Shown here: piece after piece, positions 17,197-26,517 of the stretch
Layout of the letters: the number at the start of each line of letters is the position of its first letter
Numbering within the stretch: the stretch's first letter is position 1
Position numbers and translations under genes: made by a program
NCBI GenBank assembly: GCA_041652255.1
Contig: JBAZHT010000003.1
Coordinates: 1-64,000 of the forward strand
Reading direction: 5' to 3'
Source of the DNA: DMER64 sp041652255
Lineage (GTDB): Bacteria > Bacteroidota > Bacteroidia > Bacteroidales > UBA932
DNA: 64,000 bases
Notes under the pieces: model-generated
Told to the model about the DNA's origin: nothing
The model's database searches: none
What the model saw: the letters and a program-made list of their open reading frames with translations, nothing else

Positions 17197-18743
17197 AGAC
17201 CCAGCAGTAACATTACGACAACGGATATTCGTCCCGGATAATCCCCGTGTTTTACATAAAAAGTCAGGGCATCGTTCAGATTGATAATTCCTTTAAGAGA
17301 AACAGGTTCCCACCATCCTGTTTCTTCAAGGCGTTCTCCTTTCTGGTTTATCAGAGCAGATATTCCGGTGTTGGCACTGTGGACAATACTTCTTCTTGTT
17401 TCAATTGCCCGCAGGGATGCATAACTGACGTGTTGCCGGTATCCCGGTGTGTTTCGCCACCAGCCGTCATTTGTTATTACCGTCATGAAATTAGCTCCGT
17501 TCCTGACATATCCGGTAAAAAAGTCTCCGTAAACGGATTCATAACAGATTGCCACCCCGGTAGCCTCCTTGCCGTCAGTCCTCGAAAAAACAGTCCTTTC
17601 TGTTTGCGTTCCGAGCGTGCCGGTTGTCCCACCCAGGTTGAGTGACAATTTTTCTATGAACGGAAATATATCTATGTAAGGCATTTTTTCACTCCCCACC
17701 ACAAGTTTTGATTTGTGATATATCTGAACGCGATCTGAAGTATCCAGCTGCAAAGCAGAATTGTAGACTTCGTACCACCTGTCCTGGTAATGACGTGCAG
17801 AAGGAGTGGGTTTTTTGGCGGATGGAGGATAAAAACCAATGGTATTGGCTCCGAAAATAAAGGCAGTTTCGGGATACTCTTCCACCAATTCCTTATAAAG
17901 CAACACAGAAGGTGACAACAAATAATTCCCCAATATGATTTCGTGAACACTCGTCTCCGGGGCAATTACATAACGGGTGGAAGAAGTGATCTGTTCCCGG
18001 GCCAGTGCCAGAATCTTCTTGTCCTGTTCTGCCTGGGACATCGAACTGAATTTCTCCTCCCAGGGATCAATGTTCGGTTGAACAACAACTACTTCAACCG
18101 GTCTTACCGATTCTTTATAAGTATAAAACCTTGTCATTGAATATATTATGGGGACCATAATAAAGACTCCCAGCAATATGACCTTTCGTTTGGCGAATTT
18201 TTTTCTGAAAATGAAAAAAAGTCCCAGGTTGACTATCCAAACCCAAAGGCTTCCTCCAAGTACTCCAGTGACTTCGTACCACTGGACCAGGCTTATGTTG
18301 GTTGCAAAGCCGTTTCCAAGGACAAGCCAGGGAAACGATATCTCTGCATTAAAATAGAAAAACTCCCATGAGACCCATAGCACTGCCAGGAATAGATATG
18401 CCAAAACATCGTTTTTCCCCTTTTTTAAAAACCATCTCTTGACCCTGCGAAAAACCGCAAAAACTACAAACATTTGAAAAGCATTGCCCAAAATAGCAAA
18501 GAGACCTCCCATAAACGTACTGTAACATACCCAGAAGACTGTCAATGCATTCCAAATAACAAATGTAAGGGCGTAATATTTCCAGCATCCTTTTGTTTCG
18601 CTCACCGTAAAAGCATGTTCCATCCACAATAGGGGAACAAATGCAAATAACAGGATAAGTCCGGTGTGGGGAAGAAGAAAAGGGATACTCAGCAAAATGC
18701 CCGATAATACGGACATTACAAGATTCTTACGTACGGAATTCAT
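17154..18743 (-). CDS. lnt: Apolipoprotein N-acyltransferase
   Basis: 529 residues. About eight membrane spans occupy the first 215 residues, followed by a periplasmic carbon-nitrogen hydrolase domain. The catalytic Glu-Lys-Cys triad is visible in VIAPETSVHE, KSKLVVGSEKMP and GVAICYESVYG. It adds the third acyl chain to lipoproteins, of which several are encoded here. A TAGATTTG -7 box is only 4 nt before the ATG, predicting a leaderless transcript. The last 43 nt overlap ubiD on the opposite strand. Confidence 0.93.
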   Translation of the reverse strand: MNSVRKNLVMSVLSGILLSIPFLLPHTGLILLFAFVPLLWMEHAFTVSETKGCWKYYALTFVIWNALTVFWVCYSTFMGGLFAILGNAFQMFVVFAVFRRVKRWFLKKGKNDVLAYLFLAVLWVSWEFFYFNAEISFPWLVLGNGFATNISLVQWYEVTGVLGGSLWVWIVNLGLFFIFRKKFAKRKVILLGVFIMVPIIYSMTRFYTYKESVRPVEVVVVQPNIDPWEEKFSSMSQAEQDKKILALAREQITSSTRYVIAPETSVHEIILGNYLLSPSVLLYKELVEEYPETAFIFGANTIGFYPPSAKKPTPSARHYQDRWYEVYNSALQLDTSDRVQIYHKSKLVVGSEKMPYIDIFPFIEKLSLNLGGTTGTLGTQTERTVFSRTDGKEATGVAICYESVYGDFFTGYVRNGANFMTVITNDGWWRNTPGYRQHVSYASLRAIETRRSIVHSANTGISALINQKGERLEETGWWEPVSLKGIINLNDALTFYVKHGDYPGRISVVVMLLLGLYSLTCALPLRKKG

Positions 18744-18747
18744 GAGA

Positions 18748-18755
18748 CAAATCTA
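18748..18755 (-). promoter_or_regulatory. -7 element TAGATTTG of lnt
   Basis: A perfect TAnnTTTG on the minus strand with only four bases before the lnt ATG. It is 29 bp from the oppositely directed -7 box of the LysE-type gene. Confidence 0.55.
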
Positions 18756-18784
18756 CAAATTATTATTAAATAACTGATTTTTTA

Positions 18785-18792
18785 TAACTTTG
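18785..18792 (+). promoter_or_regulatory. -7 element TAACTTTG of the LysE-type exporter gene
   Basis: A perfect TAnnTTTG, six bases (CGCGCC) before the ATG at 18799. The upstream TTG at 18790 lies within the box, so the real start must be 18799. Confidence 0.6.
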
Positions 18793-18798
18793 CGCGCC

Positions 18799-19452
18799 AT
18801 GAATGATTTTCCCCTGAATTTATTAATGGGAATGATAGCCGGTTTTTCGGTTTCAGTCCCCCTGGGCCCCGGCGGATTATTCTGCATTCAAAGGACATTG
18901 AGTAAAGGTCCCAGATCCGGGTTGGTCGCCGGCCTTGGGGCAGCCACTTCCGATGTCATTTATGCTTCACTTGCCATCCTGAGTCTTTCTTTCATCAGGA
19001 CCGTTATCGAAAACAACCAAAATTTACTTTTTCTCATAAGCGGAATGGCCCTGATGATCATAGGGCTGGCCATATTTTCCTCCAATCCCGTAAAACAATT
19101 GCGTCAAAACCGGGAATCAAAAAAATTCTGGGAAGATTACCTGACAGGCTTTCTTATGTCCATAACCAACCCGGGATGTCTTTTTCTTATCATGGGTGTT
19201 TTTGCCTTCCTGGGAACCAGCGTGGACAGGAGCTCGGGATCTTTCATCATTTCTGCCATACTGTTGGGAGTCTTTCTGGGGGCTTCGCTATGGTGGTTCC
19301 TGTTAAGTACTTTTGTTAATCTGTTCAGAAAAAGATTCAGGCTCAGGCAATTGTGGAACATCAACCGTGTTGCGGGCATTGCCATAATGCTTTTGGGTGT
19401 TTTGGCGGCGGCCAAAGGATTGTCAAATTTACTCCGTACTTTAATACATTAA
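18799..19452 (+). CDS. LysE-family small-molecule exporter
   Basis: 217 residues with five to six predicted membrane helices. The N-terminal signature MIAGFSVSVPLGPGGLFCIQ followed by GPRSGLVAGLGAATSDVIY is the LysE/RhtB pattern (amino-acid and related metabolite exporters). A basic loop between helices 3 and 4 (KQLRQNRESKKFWEDY) and a repeat-like second half (GFLMSITNPGCLFLIMG) are typical. The substrate cannot be read from sequence. It is divergent from lnt and 32 nt upstream of tmRNA. Confidence 0.88.
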   Translation: MNDFPLNLLMGMIAGFSVSVPLGPGGLFCIQRTLSKGPRSGLVAGLGAATSDVIYASLAILSLSFIRTVIENNQNLLFLISGMALMIIGLAIFSSNPVKQLRQNRESKKFWEDYLTGFLMSITNPGCLFLIMGVFAFLGTSVDRSSGSFIISAILLGVFLGASLWWFLLSTFVNLFRKRFRLRQLWNINRVAGIAIMLLGVLAAAKGLSNLLRTLIH

Positions 19453-19461
19453 ATTTTTACC

Positions 19462-19469
19462 TATCTTTG
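19462..19469 (+). promoter_or_regulatory. -7 element TATCTTTG of ssrA
   Basis: A perfect TAnnTTTG, 15 nt before the mature tmRNA 5' end. TTTA at 19440-19443 is 18 nt upstream and may be the -33 element. Confidence 0.6.
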
Positions 19470-19484
19470 TGTTACACTTACCAT

Positions 19485-19882
19485 GGGGATGTTTTGGTTT
19501 TGACAGCAGACGACATTGGAAAGTAAGCACGTGGAGCTTCGTGTCCCGGCTCCTAAATCTCAGGACTCAAGCCATAACTGGCAACAACAATTATGCACTC
19601 GCTGCCTGATCGGCTATAAACTGATCACTTAATCACGCCGGGCAAGGCCCGGAATGACGAGTATCCCGCCGGAATTTTCGCCTTTTGGGTTTTGGCAAAC
19701 GGGGTATCATTTACAAAGGGCTGGTTGTAAAGAAGCTCCGGCTTTGCGGCAAGATTTTAGGAGATAAGGTACTGATGGCCTGTCTGCAGGCAGTCATTTT
19801 CCCGACAATCAAATACAGACTAAACGTGTAGAAATCTTTTGGATGCGCTGTTTGGACGGCGGTTCGAGTCCGCCCATCTCCA
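19485..19882 (+). ncRNA. ssrA: Transfer-messenger RNA (tmRNA)
   Basis: Rescues ribosomes stalled on broken mRNA and tags the product for proteolysis. The 5' GGGGATG pairs with 3' CATCTCC to form the acceptor stem, and the T-arm GGTTCGAGTCC is intact. The discriminator base is A at 19882. The 3' CCA is not encoded and must be added by the nucleotidyltransferase. The tag reading frame from 19580 encodes GNNNYALAA followed by TGA (19607-19609), the Bacteroidota tag type ending in ALAA for Clp/Lon-class proteases. About 398 nt, one-piece form. Confidence 0.95.
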
Positions 19883-19914
19883 CTTCGTTTAACGGGTTTA
19901 ATTAACAGGCTGCC

Positions 19915-20850
19915 ATGAAAAAAACACATTTTATTTTATTGGCTTTTATCCTGACCGGTTGCATCAATAATTCCTGGTGGGAACCCCGGACCATTATTAC
20001 TTACGATGCTCAAGACCTGGCCCGGGGCCGGTTCCAGTTCATATATGATGAACAGGGGAATAAGTTCACCGAAACAGGAGATCTTTGGGACATCGAGACC
20101 GAAACCTGGAAAAGGGAATACAGGATTTCCTACTCTTACGACATTTACGGCATACGTACAGGATCTGTCAAAGAAAAAAGAGATCACGGCACGGGAAAAT
20201 GGATCTCCGATGCTCGCGTTATCTGTGAATACAAAACAGACACCGGTCATCTTCTCAAAGAAACCCATCAGACCTACCGCCCGGATGACGGCCTTTGGGA
20301 AGATACATTCAAAGACCACTATATCCGTGACGAACAGAACCGGCTTTTATACGTTGTACGCGAAAAATGGAACAACGGAGAAATTGAAAAGGATATTACA
20401 CTTCGGGGAAGGTTTACATTAAAGGCCCGATTGGCCACATCCGAAATTGGGTGGGAAAATTTTATCCGGGATTCATTCCTGTATGATGAAGACGGGATGA
20501 GGCTCGGGGGAATGGTTGATTTCTGGAATAAAACCACATTTGAATGGGATCCTGTTTTCCAATATACATATACATACGATAGAAAAGGGAACGTAATCAG
20601 TGAAACGGAGAAGAAAAGGGAACAGGAAACCGGAACATGGAAGGAAACCGGCAAATACATCTATACTTACGACGATCACAACAACGTAGTCGAATCCCGC
20701 TATATTCCTGCCCGCGAGAACCTGCTGACAGAGCATTTCCTTATTTTCTATTACAATAACATGAAATCTTCAGTAGGGCATTATCTGGGAGATACCGGCA
20801 TGTTCCCCGGTGTCAGAGGCACTGCAGAATATTTCAGAATAAAAAGATGA
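19915..20850 (+). CDS. Lipoprotein with degenerate W...YxYD..GN repeats, function unknown
   Basis: 311 residues with a clear lipoprotein signal (MKKTHFILLAFILTGC, Cys16). The mature part is built from four to five degenerate units of about 45 residues that share a pattern such as W...Y.YTYD..GN....T..., for example FQYTYTYDRKGNVISE and GKYIYTYDDHNNVVES. This is reminiscent of the DUF3836-like and YD-type beta repeats common in Bacteroidales secreted proteins. I do not recognise a function. It starts 32 nt after tmRNA and overlaps the nuclease gene by 4 nt (ATGA). Confidence 0.8.
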   Translation: MKKTHFILLAFILTGCINNSWWEPRTIITYDAQDLARGRFQFIYDEQGNKFTETGDLWDIETETWKREYRISYSYDIYGIRTGSVKEKRDHGTGKWISDARVICEYKTDTGHLLKETHQTYRPDDGLWEDTFKDHYIRDEQNRLLYVVREKWNNGEIEKDITLRGRFTLKARLATSEIGWENFIRDSFLYDEDGMRLGGMVDFWNKTTFEWDPVFQYTYTYDRKGNVISETEKKREQETGTWKETGKYIYTYDDHNNVVESRYIPARENLLTEHFLIFYYNNMKSSVGHYLGDTGMFPGVRGTAEYFRIKR

Positions 20851-23603
20851 GCCGGACTTCATTTCTGAATTCCGTCGCCCGTTCACTTTATCAACAATAC
20901 GGAGAACGCATTGCTGATTGCTGTCTGGTATTTCCCGGCCGGAGAGCAGGACTGTTTTTTCAAAAAGAACTGTCCCGATATATAAAAAGAGAGATCTGGA
21001 TGCCCCGTACGCTGGTTATCAATCAACTGACAGAAGAAATTACCGGAGAAAAAGCAACCGATCATTTGATCCTGCTGACTGAATTGTACCGGATCTTCAG
21101 TTCATTAACCGGGAAAGAAGACAGTCTCCAGGAATTCTATACCCTGGGAAATATTATTATCCACGATTTTGACCAAACCGATAAATACTTGCTGGACCCC
21201 GCGCAGTTGTTCCACAATGTACGGGACCTGAAACGTATCGGCGTGGATTTCAGCTTTCTGAGTCCTGAACAACAAGAAGTGATCAAATCCTTTTGGTCAT
21301 CATTCCAGGCGAAGCCGGACCACAGGCTGAACCTTCATTTTATGCACTTATGGGAAAACCTGTCTTCCCTTTATCAGGCATACAACCATACATTACGGGA
21401 AAAAGGATACGCCTATGAAGGGATGATATACAGGAACATGGTCACCCGTTTAAAAGAGCATAATGGCCCTGCTTTTCTGAACGAATATTCAGGCTTTGCA
21501 TTCATTGGATTCAATGCACTGAATACCTGTGAGAAAGAATTGTTTCGTTATCTGAAAAACAATGACAAGGCACTGTTCTATTGGGATTATGATCCGTATT
21601 ATATAGATAATCCAATTCAGGAAGCCGGGATGTTCCTGCGTGAAAACATAAAGGAATTCCCCCCGGCAGACGGATATGTAAAAGACGTTTCTCCATTGCG
21701 CGATACCCGGAACATCCATGTGATCCCCACCCCGTCATATGTATCACAGGCCAAAATAGTACCTCAACTGCTGAAACAACACAATCTGCCTTACAATACA
21801 GGAACTGCGGTTGTCCTGGCGGATGAAAACCTTTTGTTGCAACTTTTATACGGCCTGGGTTATTACGCTTCTCCGGAACAGGAGATCAATGTCACTATGG
21901 GCTTTCCTCTCCGTCAGACATCTCTTTTTTCGCTGATCGACTCTCTCCTGCGCTATTATAACAATACAAAAACAACAAGGGATTTCAGACCTGTGGAAAT
22001 GCATCCTTACGTCCGGACTTTGGATCTTGCCAATACGTTGAAAAATGTTCCCGCAAACACCCCGGAGCTATACAACCTGCTTCTGTCTATCCTGGAAACG
22101 ATTGATCTTTCAGAGTCTATACCCGCCGGTGACCCCCTGCTTATTCCGGTAGTGCGGGAGACAAGAAAACAATTGAACAAACTTTATCTTGCCGTAACAC
22201 GATCCGGCATGGAGATCCATCCCGAAGTTTTTTCCAGACTGCTTAAACAGCACCTTTCTCTTGCCAGCATACCGTTCAGCGGAGAACCTCTGACCGGATT
22301 ACAAGTTATGGGATTACTGGAAACCCGTTGCCTGGACTTTGAAAATCTGATCATTGTATCTGCACAGGAGAACATCCTGCCAAAAGCCTTCCTGGACAAT
22401 TCCCTGATACCGTATAATATCCGTAGGGCATTCGGGTTGCCTGCCGCTGAACAGCACACGGCAATTCAGGCCTATTATTTTTACCGCCTGATACAACGTT
22501 CGTCGAATGTGTTCCTGATCTGGAACAGTAATCCTGAGGGTCCTTCCAAGGGAGAACTAAGCCGTTTTATTCGTCAGATCCGTTATGAACTTCCTGATTC
22601 ACACGTTGTAACAACTCCCGTTTTGATACAGCATTCCATTCCTGAAATTAAACCAATCTCTATTCCTAAATCCGGAACGGTAAAAGAAATACTGGAACGT
22701 TACCTGGATCCTGATTCCGGTCAATGTTTAAGTCCTTCAGCCCTTCAAACGTACATACGCTGTCCGCTCAGTTTTTATTTTAAAAATATATTGTTGTTAA
22801 AAGAGCCTCTTGAAGTGTCGGATCAGGCGGATCCGCTTCACCTGGGGAACATAGTACACAGGACACTGGAACATCTCTACAGGCCGATCCTGGAAAAAAC
22901 AATGTCCGGAAAAGAAATATCAGGACTTATAGAACCTCGTGCTGCTTTCCGCAAAACCGTGTCGCGTATTGCCAATGACTACCTGATTGAACAATACGGA
23001 AACGATCATTCCCGAGAAACAGGCAAATGGATATTGTTCACGGAAGTGGCGACTCTTTACGTGGAACGTTTCATAAAACACGATGCCCACCGGGCTCCGC
23101 TGGTCGTTTCGGCCGTTGAAAAAATGTTCAGGCGCAGGTACAACAATGTAAATATTAAAGGCATCATTGACAGGGTAGACATCAGTAAAGGACAAGCACA
23201 TATTATTGACTATAAAACCGGAACTGAAAAAAATGCCTTCACAAAAATGGAGAATCTCTTTGATCCGGCACTGACAGTAAAAAACAGGGATGCATTCCAA
23301 ATCCTGTGCTATACCTTTTTACAGGAAACCCTGACTGAAGAAGATACCTTTCCGATTCCTTTATTGTTTTACCTGAACACTATCTTCTCTGACAAACCAC
23401 AGGGTTATATACTGCTTAACAAAAAGGAACTGAATGATCCGCCTGTTTTTCCGCTTTTAAAAGAAGACTTTCTGAGTCATTTGAATTGCTTGTTGGAAGA
23501 AATGTTTAATTTTAACACGCCATTCAGACAAACGGATCATCCTGACAATTGTTTACATTGTCCATATATATCAATATGTCAAAGAGAAAAATACAATGAC
23601 TAA
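20847..23603 (+). CDS. AddB-like protein with PD-(D/E)XK nuclease and Fe-S domain
   Basis: 918 residues. The C-terminal nuclease shows HIIDYKTGTE (Asp and Lys near 787-789) and the four cysteines of an AddB/RexB-type Fe-S cluster: C639, C902, C905 and C911. The N terminus has the UvrD/AddB-like layout, but the Walker A position reads VFPGRRAGLFFQ, lacking the GxGKS/T signature, so ATPase activity is doubtful. In AddAB the partner AddA supplies helicase activity; no addA is in this window. Likely role: DNA end processing in recombinational repair. It overlaps both neighbours by a few bases. Confidence 0.85.
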   Translation: MSRTSFLNSVARSLYQQYGERIADCCLVFPGRRAGLFFQKELSRYIKREIWMPRTLVINQLTEEITGEKATDHLILLTELYRIFSSLTGKEDSLQEFYTLGNIIIHDFDQTDKYLLDPAQLFHNVRDLKRIGVDFSFLSPEQQEVIKSFWSSFQAKPDHRLNLHFMHLWENLSSLYQAYNHTLREKGYAYEGMIYRNMVTRLKEHNGPAFLNEYSGFAFIGFNALNTCEKELFRYLKNNDKALFYWDYDPYYIDNPIQEAGMFLRENIKEFPPADGYVKDVSPLRDTRNIHVIPTPSYVSQAKIVPQLLKQHNLPYNTGTAVVLADENLLLQLLYGLGYYASPEQEINVTMGFPLRQTSLFSLIDSLLRYYNNTKTTRDFRPVEMHPYVRTLDLANTLKNVPANTPELYNLLLSILETIDLSESIPAGDPLLIPVVRETRKQLNKLYLAVTRSGMEIHPEVFSRLLKQHLSLASIPFSGEPLTGLQVMGLLETRCLDFENLIIVSAQENILPKAFLDNSLIPYNIRRAFGLPAAEQHTAIQAYYFYRLIQRSSNVFLIWNSNPEGPSKGELSRFIRQIRYELPDSHVVTTPVLIQHSIPEIKPISIPKSGTVKEILERYLDPDSGQCLSPSALQTYIRCPLSFYFKNILLLKEPLEVSDQADPLHLGNIVHRTLEHLYRPILEKTMSGKEISGLIEPRAAFRKTVSRIANDYLIEQYGNDHSRETGKWILFTEVATLYVERFIKHDAHRAPLVVSAVEKMFRRRYNNVNIKGIIDRVDISKGQAHIIDYKTGTEKNAFTKMENLFDPALTVKNRDAFQILCYTFLQETLTEEDTFPIPLLFYLNTIFSDKPQGYILLNKKELNDPPVFPLLKEDFLSHLNCLLEEMFNFNTPFRQTDHPDNCLHCPYISICQREKYND

Positions 23604-25629
23604 GAAAGAAAAGGAAAAAGTGATAATACCCCTGCTCTTTGTGTTGGCAGCGGCACTGATGGTTTTCTCTTTGCCCCGGGAAGGCCAGTTCAAGTATCAG
23701 TATCAGAAAGGAAGCCCGTGGATGTATGAAAATCTGGATGCCACTTTTGATTTTCCTATACTGAAAACCGAAGAGGAACTACGTCTGGAAAGGGAAAAAT
23801 TGGCTGCAAACTTTACACCATACTTTGCATTAAGACCCGATATTGAAGCCGAACAACTCCGTGCCTTTACTACCGGGGCTACCCTGGCAGGACTCCCCGA
23901 TGAACTGCAGAGCAAACTGCTCTCGTTTTTTAAAAACATATACAGCCGGGGAATCATGGATGAAGTCAGGTACAATGAGCTTAAACCGGAAACCGGGCTT
24001 GTCGTCGTACAAGGAAAAATGGCAGATAAGAAAGCCCATACGGAAATTTATTCTACCGCTACTGCCTATCAGGTTTTTTTAGAAAATCTGGAAACACTTT
24101 CCCGGCAGGAACGGAATAATTTAGCTTCTGCAAATATTGATTTTTCTGCTTTCTTTATACCCAACCTGATATACGACGAAGGCACCACCTTTGCCGTCCA
24201 GTCCAGCAGCGTTCAGGATATATCACTCACCAAAGGAATAGTGCATACCGGACAACGCATTGTCAGTAAGGGAGAAGTAGTTACCGGAACAACGGAACAG
24301 ATCCTTAATTCCCTGCGCACTGAATACAATTCAAAGATCGGTTTTTCCGGGAACCTGTTGCTACTGATCACAGGACAAACCCTTATGATTGTCCTTCTTG
24401 TATTTATAACCTTCATACTTATGGAAGCCATTCGTCCGGGGATGCTAAAAAAAATTCCGGAACTGGTTTTCACGCTCTTTCTTTTTGTTTTAGTCGTTGC
24501 CGGATCTTCTTTCGCATGGAAAATTGAACCTTTAGCCCTGTACTTGCTGCCTTTTCCGGTGATCGTACTCTTTTTGGACTCTTTCTTCCCAACCAAACTC
24601 TCCCTTCCACTTTACATTCTGTTTCTCTTGCCGTTGGCGGTTGTAACCGACAGTTACCAGCCGGTTCTTATCAATATTGTTGTGGGCGGTGTCGCTGTGT
24701 ATGTATTCCGTTACTGGGGAAGAGGCTGGCAACAATTCCTGTCCGCCCTTCTTGTCTTTATCACGTACCTGACAATAGACCTGGCATTTCATCTTATTTC
24801 AGAAGGGACGTTTTCCAATCTAAACGGTGTGGTATTCAGGAATTACGGAATTGCATCCATTTTGGTAATAGCCTCTTATCCGTTGGTATTTTTGTTTGAG
24901 AAAATTTTCGGGTTTGTATCTCTTTCACGCCTGCGTGACCTTGCCGATACAGGAAACAAGGCTCTCAGGGAGTTGTCTGAAAAAGCTCCGGGAACCATGC
25001 AACATTCATTACAGGTGGCAAATCTTGCCGAGACGGCTGCCAGGACCATCGGGGCCAATGCCCTTTTGTGCCGGGTGGGAGCCCTTTATCACGATATCGG
25101 GAAGATCAACAATCCACAATATTTTGCAGAAAACCAGACTGCCAGTTTCAATCCTCATTCCCTGCTTGATCCCCGGGAAAGTGCCCGGATAGTGATTCAG
25201 CATGTAGAGGACGGAAAAACCCTGGCTAAAAAACACGGGCTCCCTTCCCTGGTTGTTGATTTCATTGAAACACACCACGGAAGAACCCTTACCGAATATT
25301 TTTATACTACCTGGTGCAACGAAGGGGGAGATCCTGCTAATGTAGAAGATTTTACTTACGAAGGCCAGTTGCCGGTTACTCCGGAACACGTTATAGTAAT
25401 GTTGGCCGATGCCGTTGAAGCTGCTTGCCGAAGCCTGAAGGATTATACACCGGAAAGCATCTCGGAAATGGTGGAAAAAATGGTGAAACAACGCATTTCT
25501 GGCGATCAATTGCACAACGCTGACATCACGTACAGAAATCTGCGACGGATCCGCGAAACCCTGAAGGTACAGATACAGGAGATGTATCACACCCGCATTA
25601 CCTACCCTAAAAGAAAACGGTTAAAATAA
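23596..25629 (+). CDS. pgpH: 7TM-HD phosphodiesterase (cyclic-di-AMP class, PgpH-like)
   Basis: 677 residues in the order of the 7TMR-HD family: N-terminal membrane anchor, extracellular 7TMR-HDED domain (about 45-240), seven membrane spans (about 245-440) and a cytosolic HD domain. The HD dyad is H499-D500 in ALYHDIGKINNPQYF, with further metal ligands in THHGRTL and ADAVEAA. PgpH hydrolyses cyclic-di-AMP, so the organism probably has a diadenylate cyclase elsewhere. It overlaps the nuclease gene by 8 nt and the convergent menA by 9 nt. Confidence 0.92.
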   Translation: MTKKEKEKVIIPLLFVLAAALMVFSLPREGQFKYQYQKGSPWMYENLDATFDFPILKTEEELRLEREKLAANFTPYFALRPDIEAEQLRAFTTGATLAGLPDELQSKLLSFFKNIYSRGIMDEVRYNELKPETGLVVVQGKMADKKAHTEIYSTATAYQVFLENLETLSRQERNNLASANIDFSAFFIPNLIYDEGTTFAVQSSSVQDISLTKGIVHTGQRIVSKGEVVTGTTEQILNSLRTEYNSKIGFSGNLLLLITGQTLMIVLLVFITFILMEAIRPGMLKKIPELVFTLFLFVLVVAGSSFAWKIEPLALYLLPFPVIVLFLDSFFPTKLSLPLYILFLLPLAVVTDSYQPVLINIVVGGVAVYVFRYWGRGWQQFLSALLVFITYLTIDLAFHLISEGTFSNLNGVVFRNYGIASILVIASYPLVFLFEKIFGFVSLSRLRDLADTGNKALRELSEKAPGTMQHSLQVANLAETAARTIGANALLCRVGALYHDIGKINNPQYFAENQTASFNPHSLLDPRESARIVIQHVEDGKTLAKKHGLPSLVVDFIETHHGRTLTEYFYTTWCNEGGDPANVEDFTYEGQLPVTPEHVIVMLADAVEAACRSLKDYTPESISEMVEKMVKQRISGDQLHNADITYRNLRRIRETLKVQIQEMYHTRITYPKRKRLK

Positions 25630-26511
25630 CGAAACCGAGTATACCAGTATTCCCGCTATCAGGATCTTCAGGGCCTTGTCCAATCCGGCGCCTTTATTGT
25701 TTTTTACCCATATAAGATGTATTGCAAAAAACGGGAGAGTGATCAAAAAAAAATAAGACCCCGATCCCCAAAGATTCGTAAAAATTACTGTTAAGGCCAG
25801 TGCAAGAATAATCAGTATCCCCTGGTACACCTTTGCCGGGAGCGTGGATTCCGTTTTGAACACCCGGGACAACACAAGGGCAAACGTGTTTTTCCCGAAT
25901 CTTTTATCATTCTCAAAGTCCCTGATATTATTTACGTTTAATACAGCTGTGGCAAGCAGGCCCATGGCCGTTGCTACCAAAAAGATTTCAGGATCCGGAG
26001 AGCCGGTATAAATATAATAACTGCCGCTTACCCCTGCCAGACCAAAAAACAAAAATACAGAAACATCTCCCAGGCCACGGTATCCGTAAGGTTTTTTCCC
26101 TGTCGAATACAAAACGGAAGCCGCCAGTGCCAGGAACCCCAGACCCAGAAAGACAACAGGCATAAGACCTTTATAAGTTCCAAAAGCCAGATAAATCAAC
26201 ACCAGTCCGGAAATCGCCGCAAGTAGAAGTGTGACTACAATTGCCCGGATGAGTTGTTTTTCAGTCAGTTTGCCGCTTTGCAGACTCAAAGCTTTTCGTC
26301 CTGGCTGTAGGCGGTCTGTCCCTTTCTTCCAATCACCCAACTCATTGGACAGGTTTGACAGGATCTGTAGCAATACAGCTGTCAACATCAGGCAAATAAA
26401 CAGCTCCCAGGCAAAACAGCCCGTCTGTCGTGCAAGGAAAGTTCCGGCCAAAACCGACGATACGGATAAAGGAAGCGTGCGCGGTCTGGTACTTTGCAGT
26501 ATAGGCCACAT
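25621..26511 (-). CDS. menA: 1,4-dihydroxy-2-naphthoate polyprenyltransferase
   Basis: A UbiA-superfamily membrane prenyltransferase that attaches the isoprenoid tail to dihydroxynaphthoate in menaquinone synthesis. 296 residues with about nine helices. The first Asp-rich motif is NLSNELGDWKKGTD (53-66) and the second is NNIRDFENDKRFGKNT (about 194-209). The start TRPRTLPLSVSSVLAG matches MenA rather than UbiA. It lies 6 nt downstream of the response-regulator stop, on the same strand, so read-through is possible. Confidence 0.9.
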   Translation of the reverse strand: MWPILQSTRPRTLPLSVSSVLAGTFLARQTGCFAWELFICLMLTAVLLQILSNLSNELGDWKKGTDRLQPGRKALSLQSGKLTEKQLIRAIVVTLLLAAISGLVLIYLAFGTYKGLMPVVFLGLGFLALAASVLYSTGKKPYGYRGLGDVSVFLFFGLAGVSGSYYIYTGSPDPEIFLVATAMGLLATAVLNVNNIRDFENDKRFGKNTFALVLSRVFKTESTLPAKVYQGILIILALALTVIFTNLWGSGSYFFLITLPFFAIHLIWVKNNKGAGLDKALKILIAGILVYSVSLF

Positions 26512-26517
26512 GAGGTT

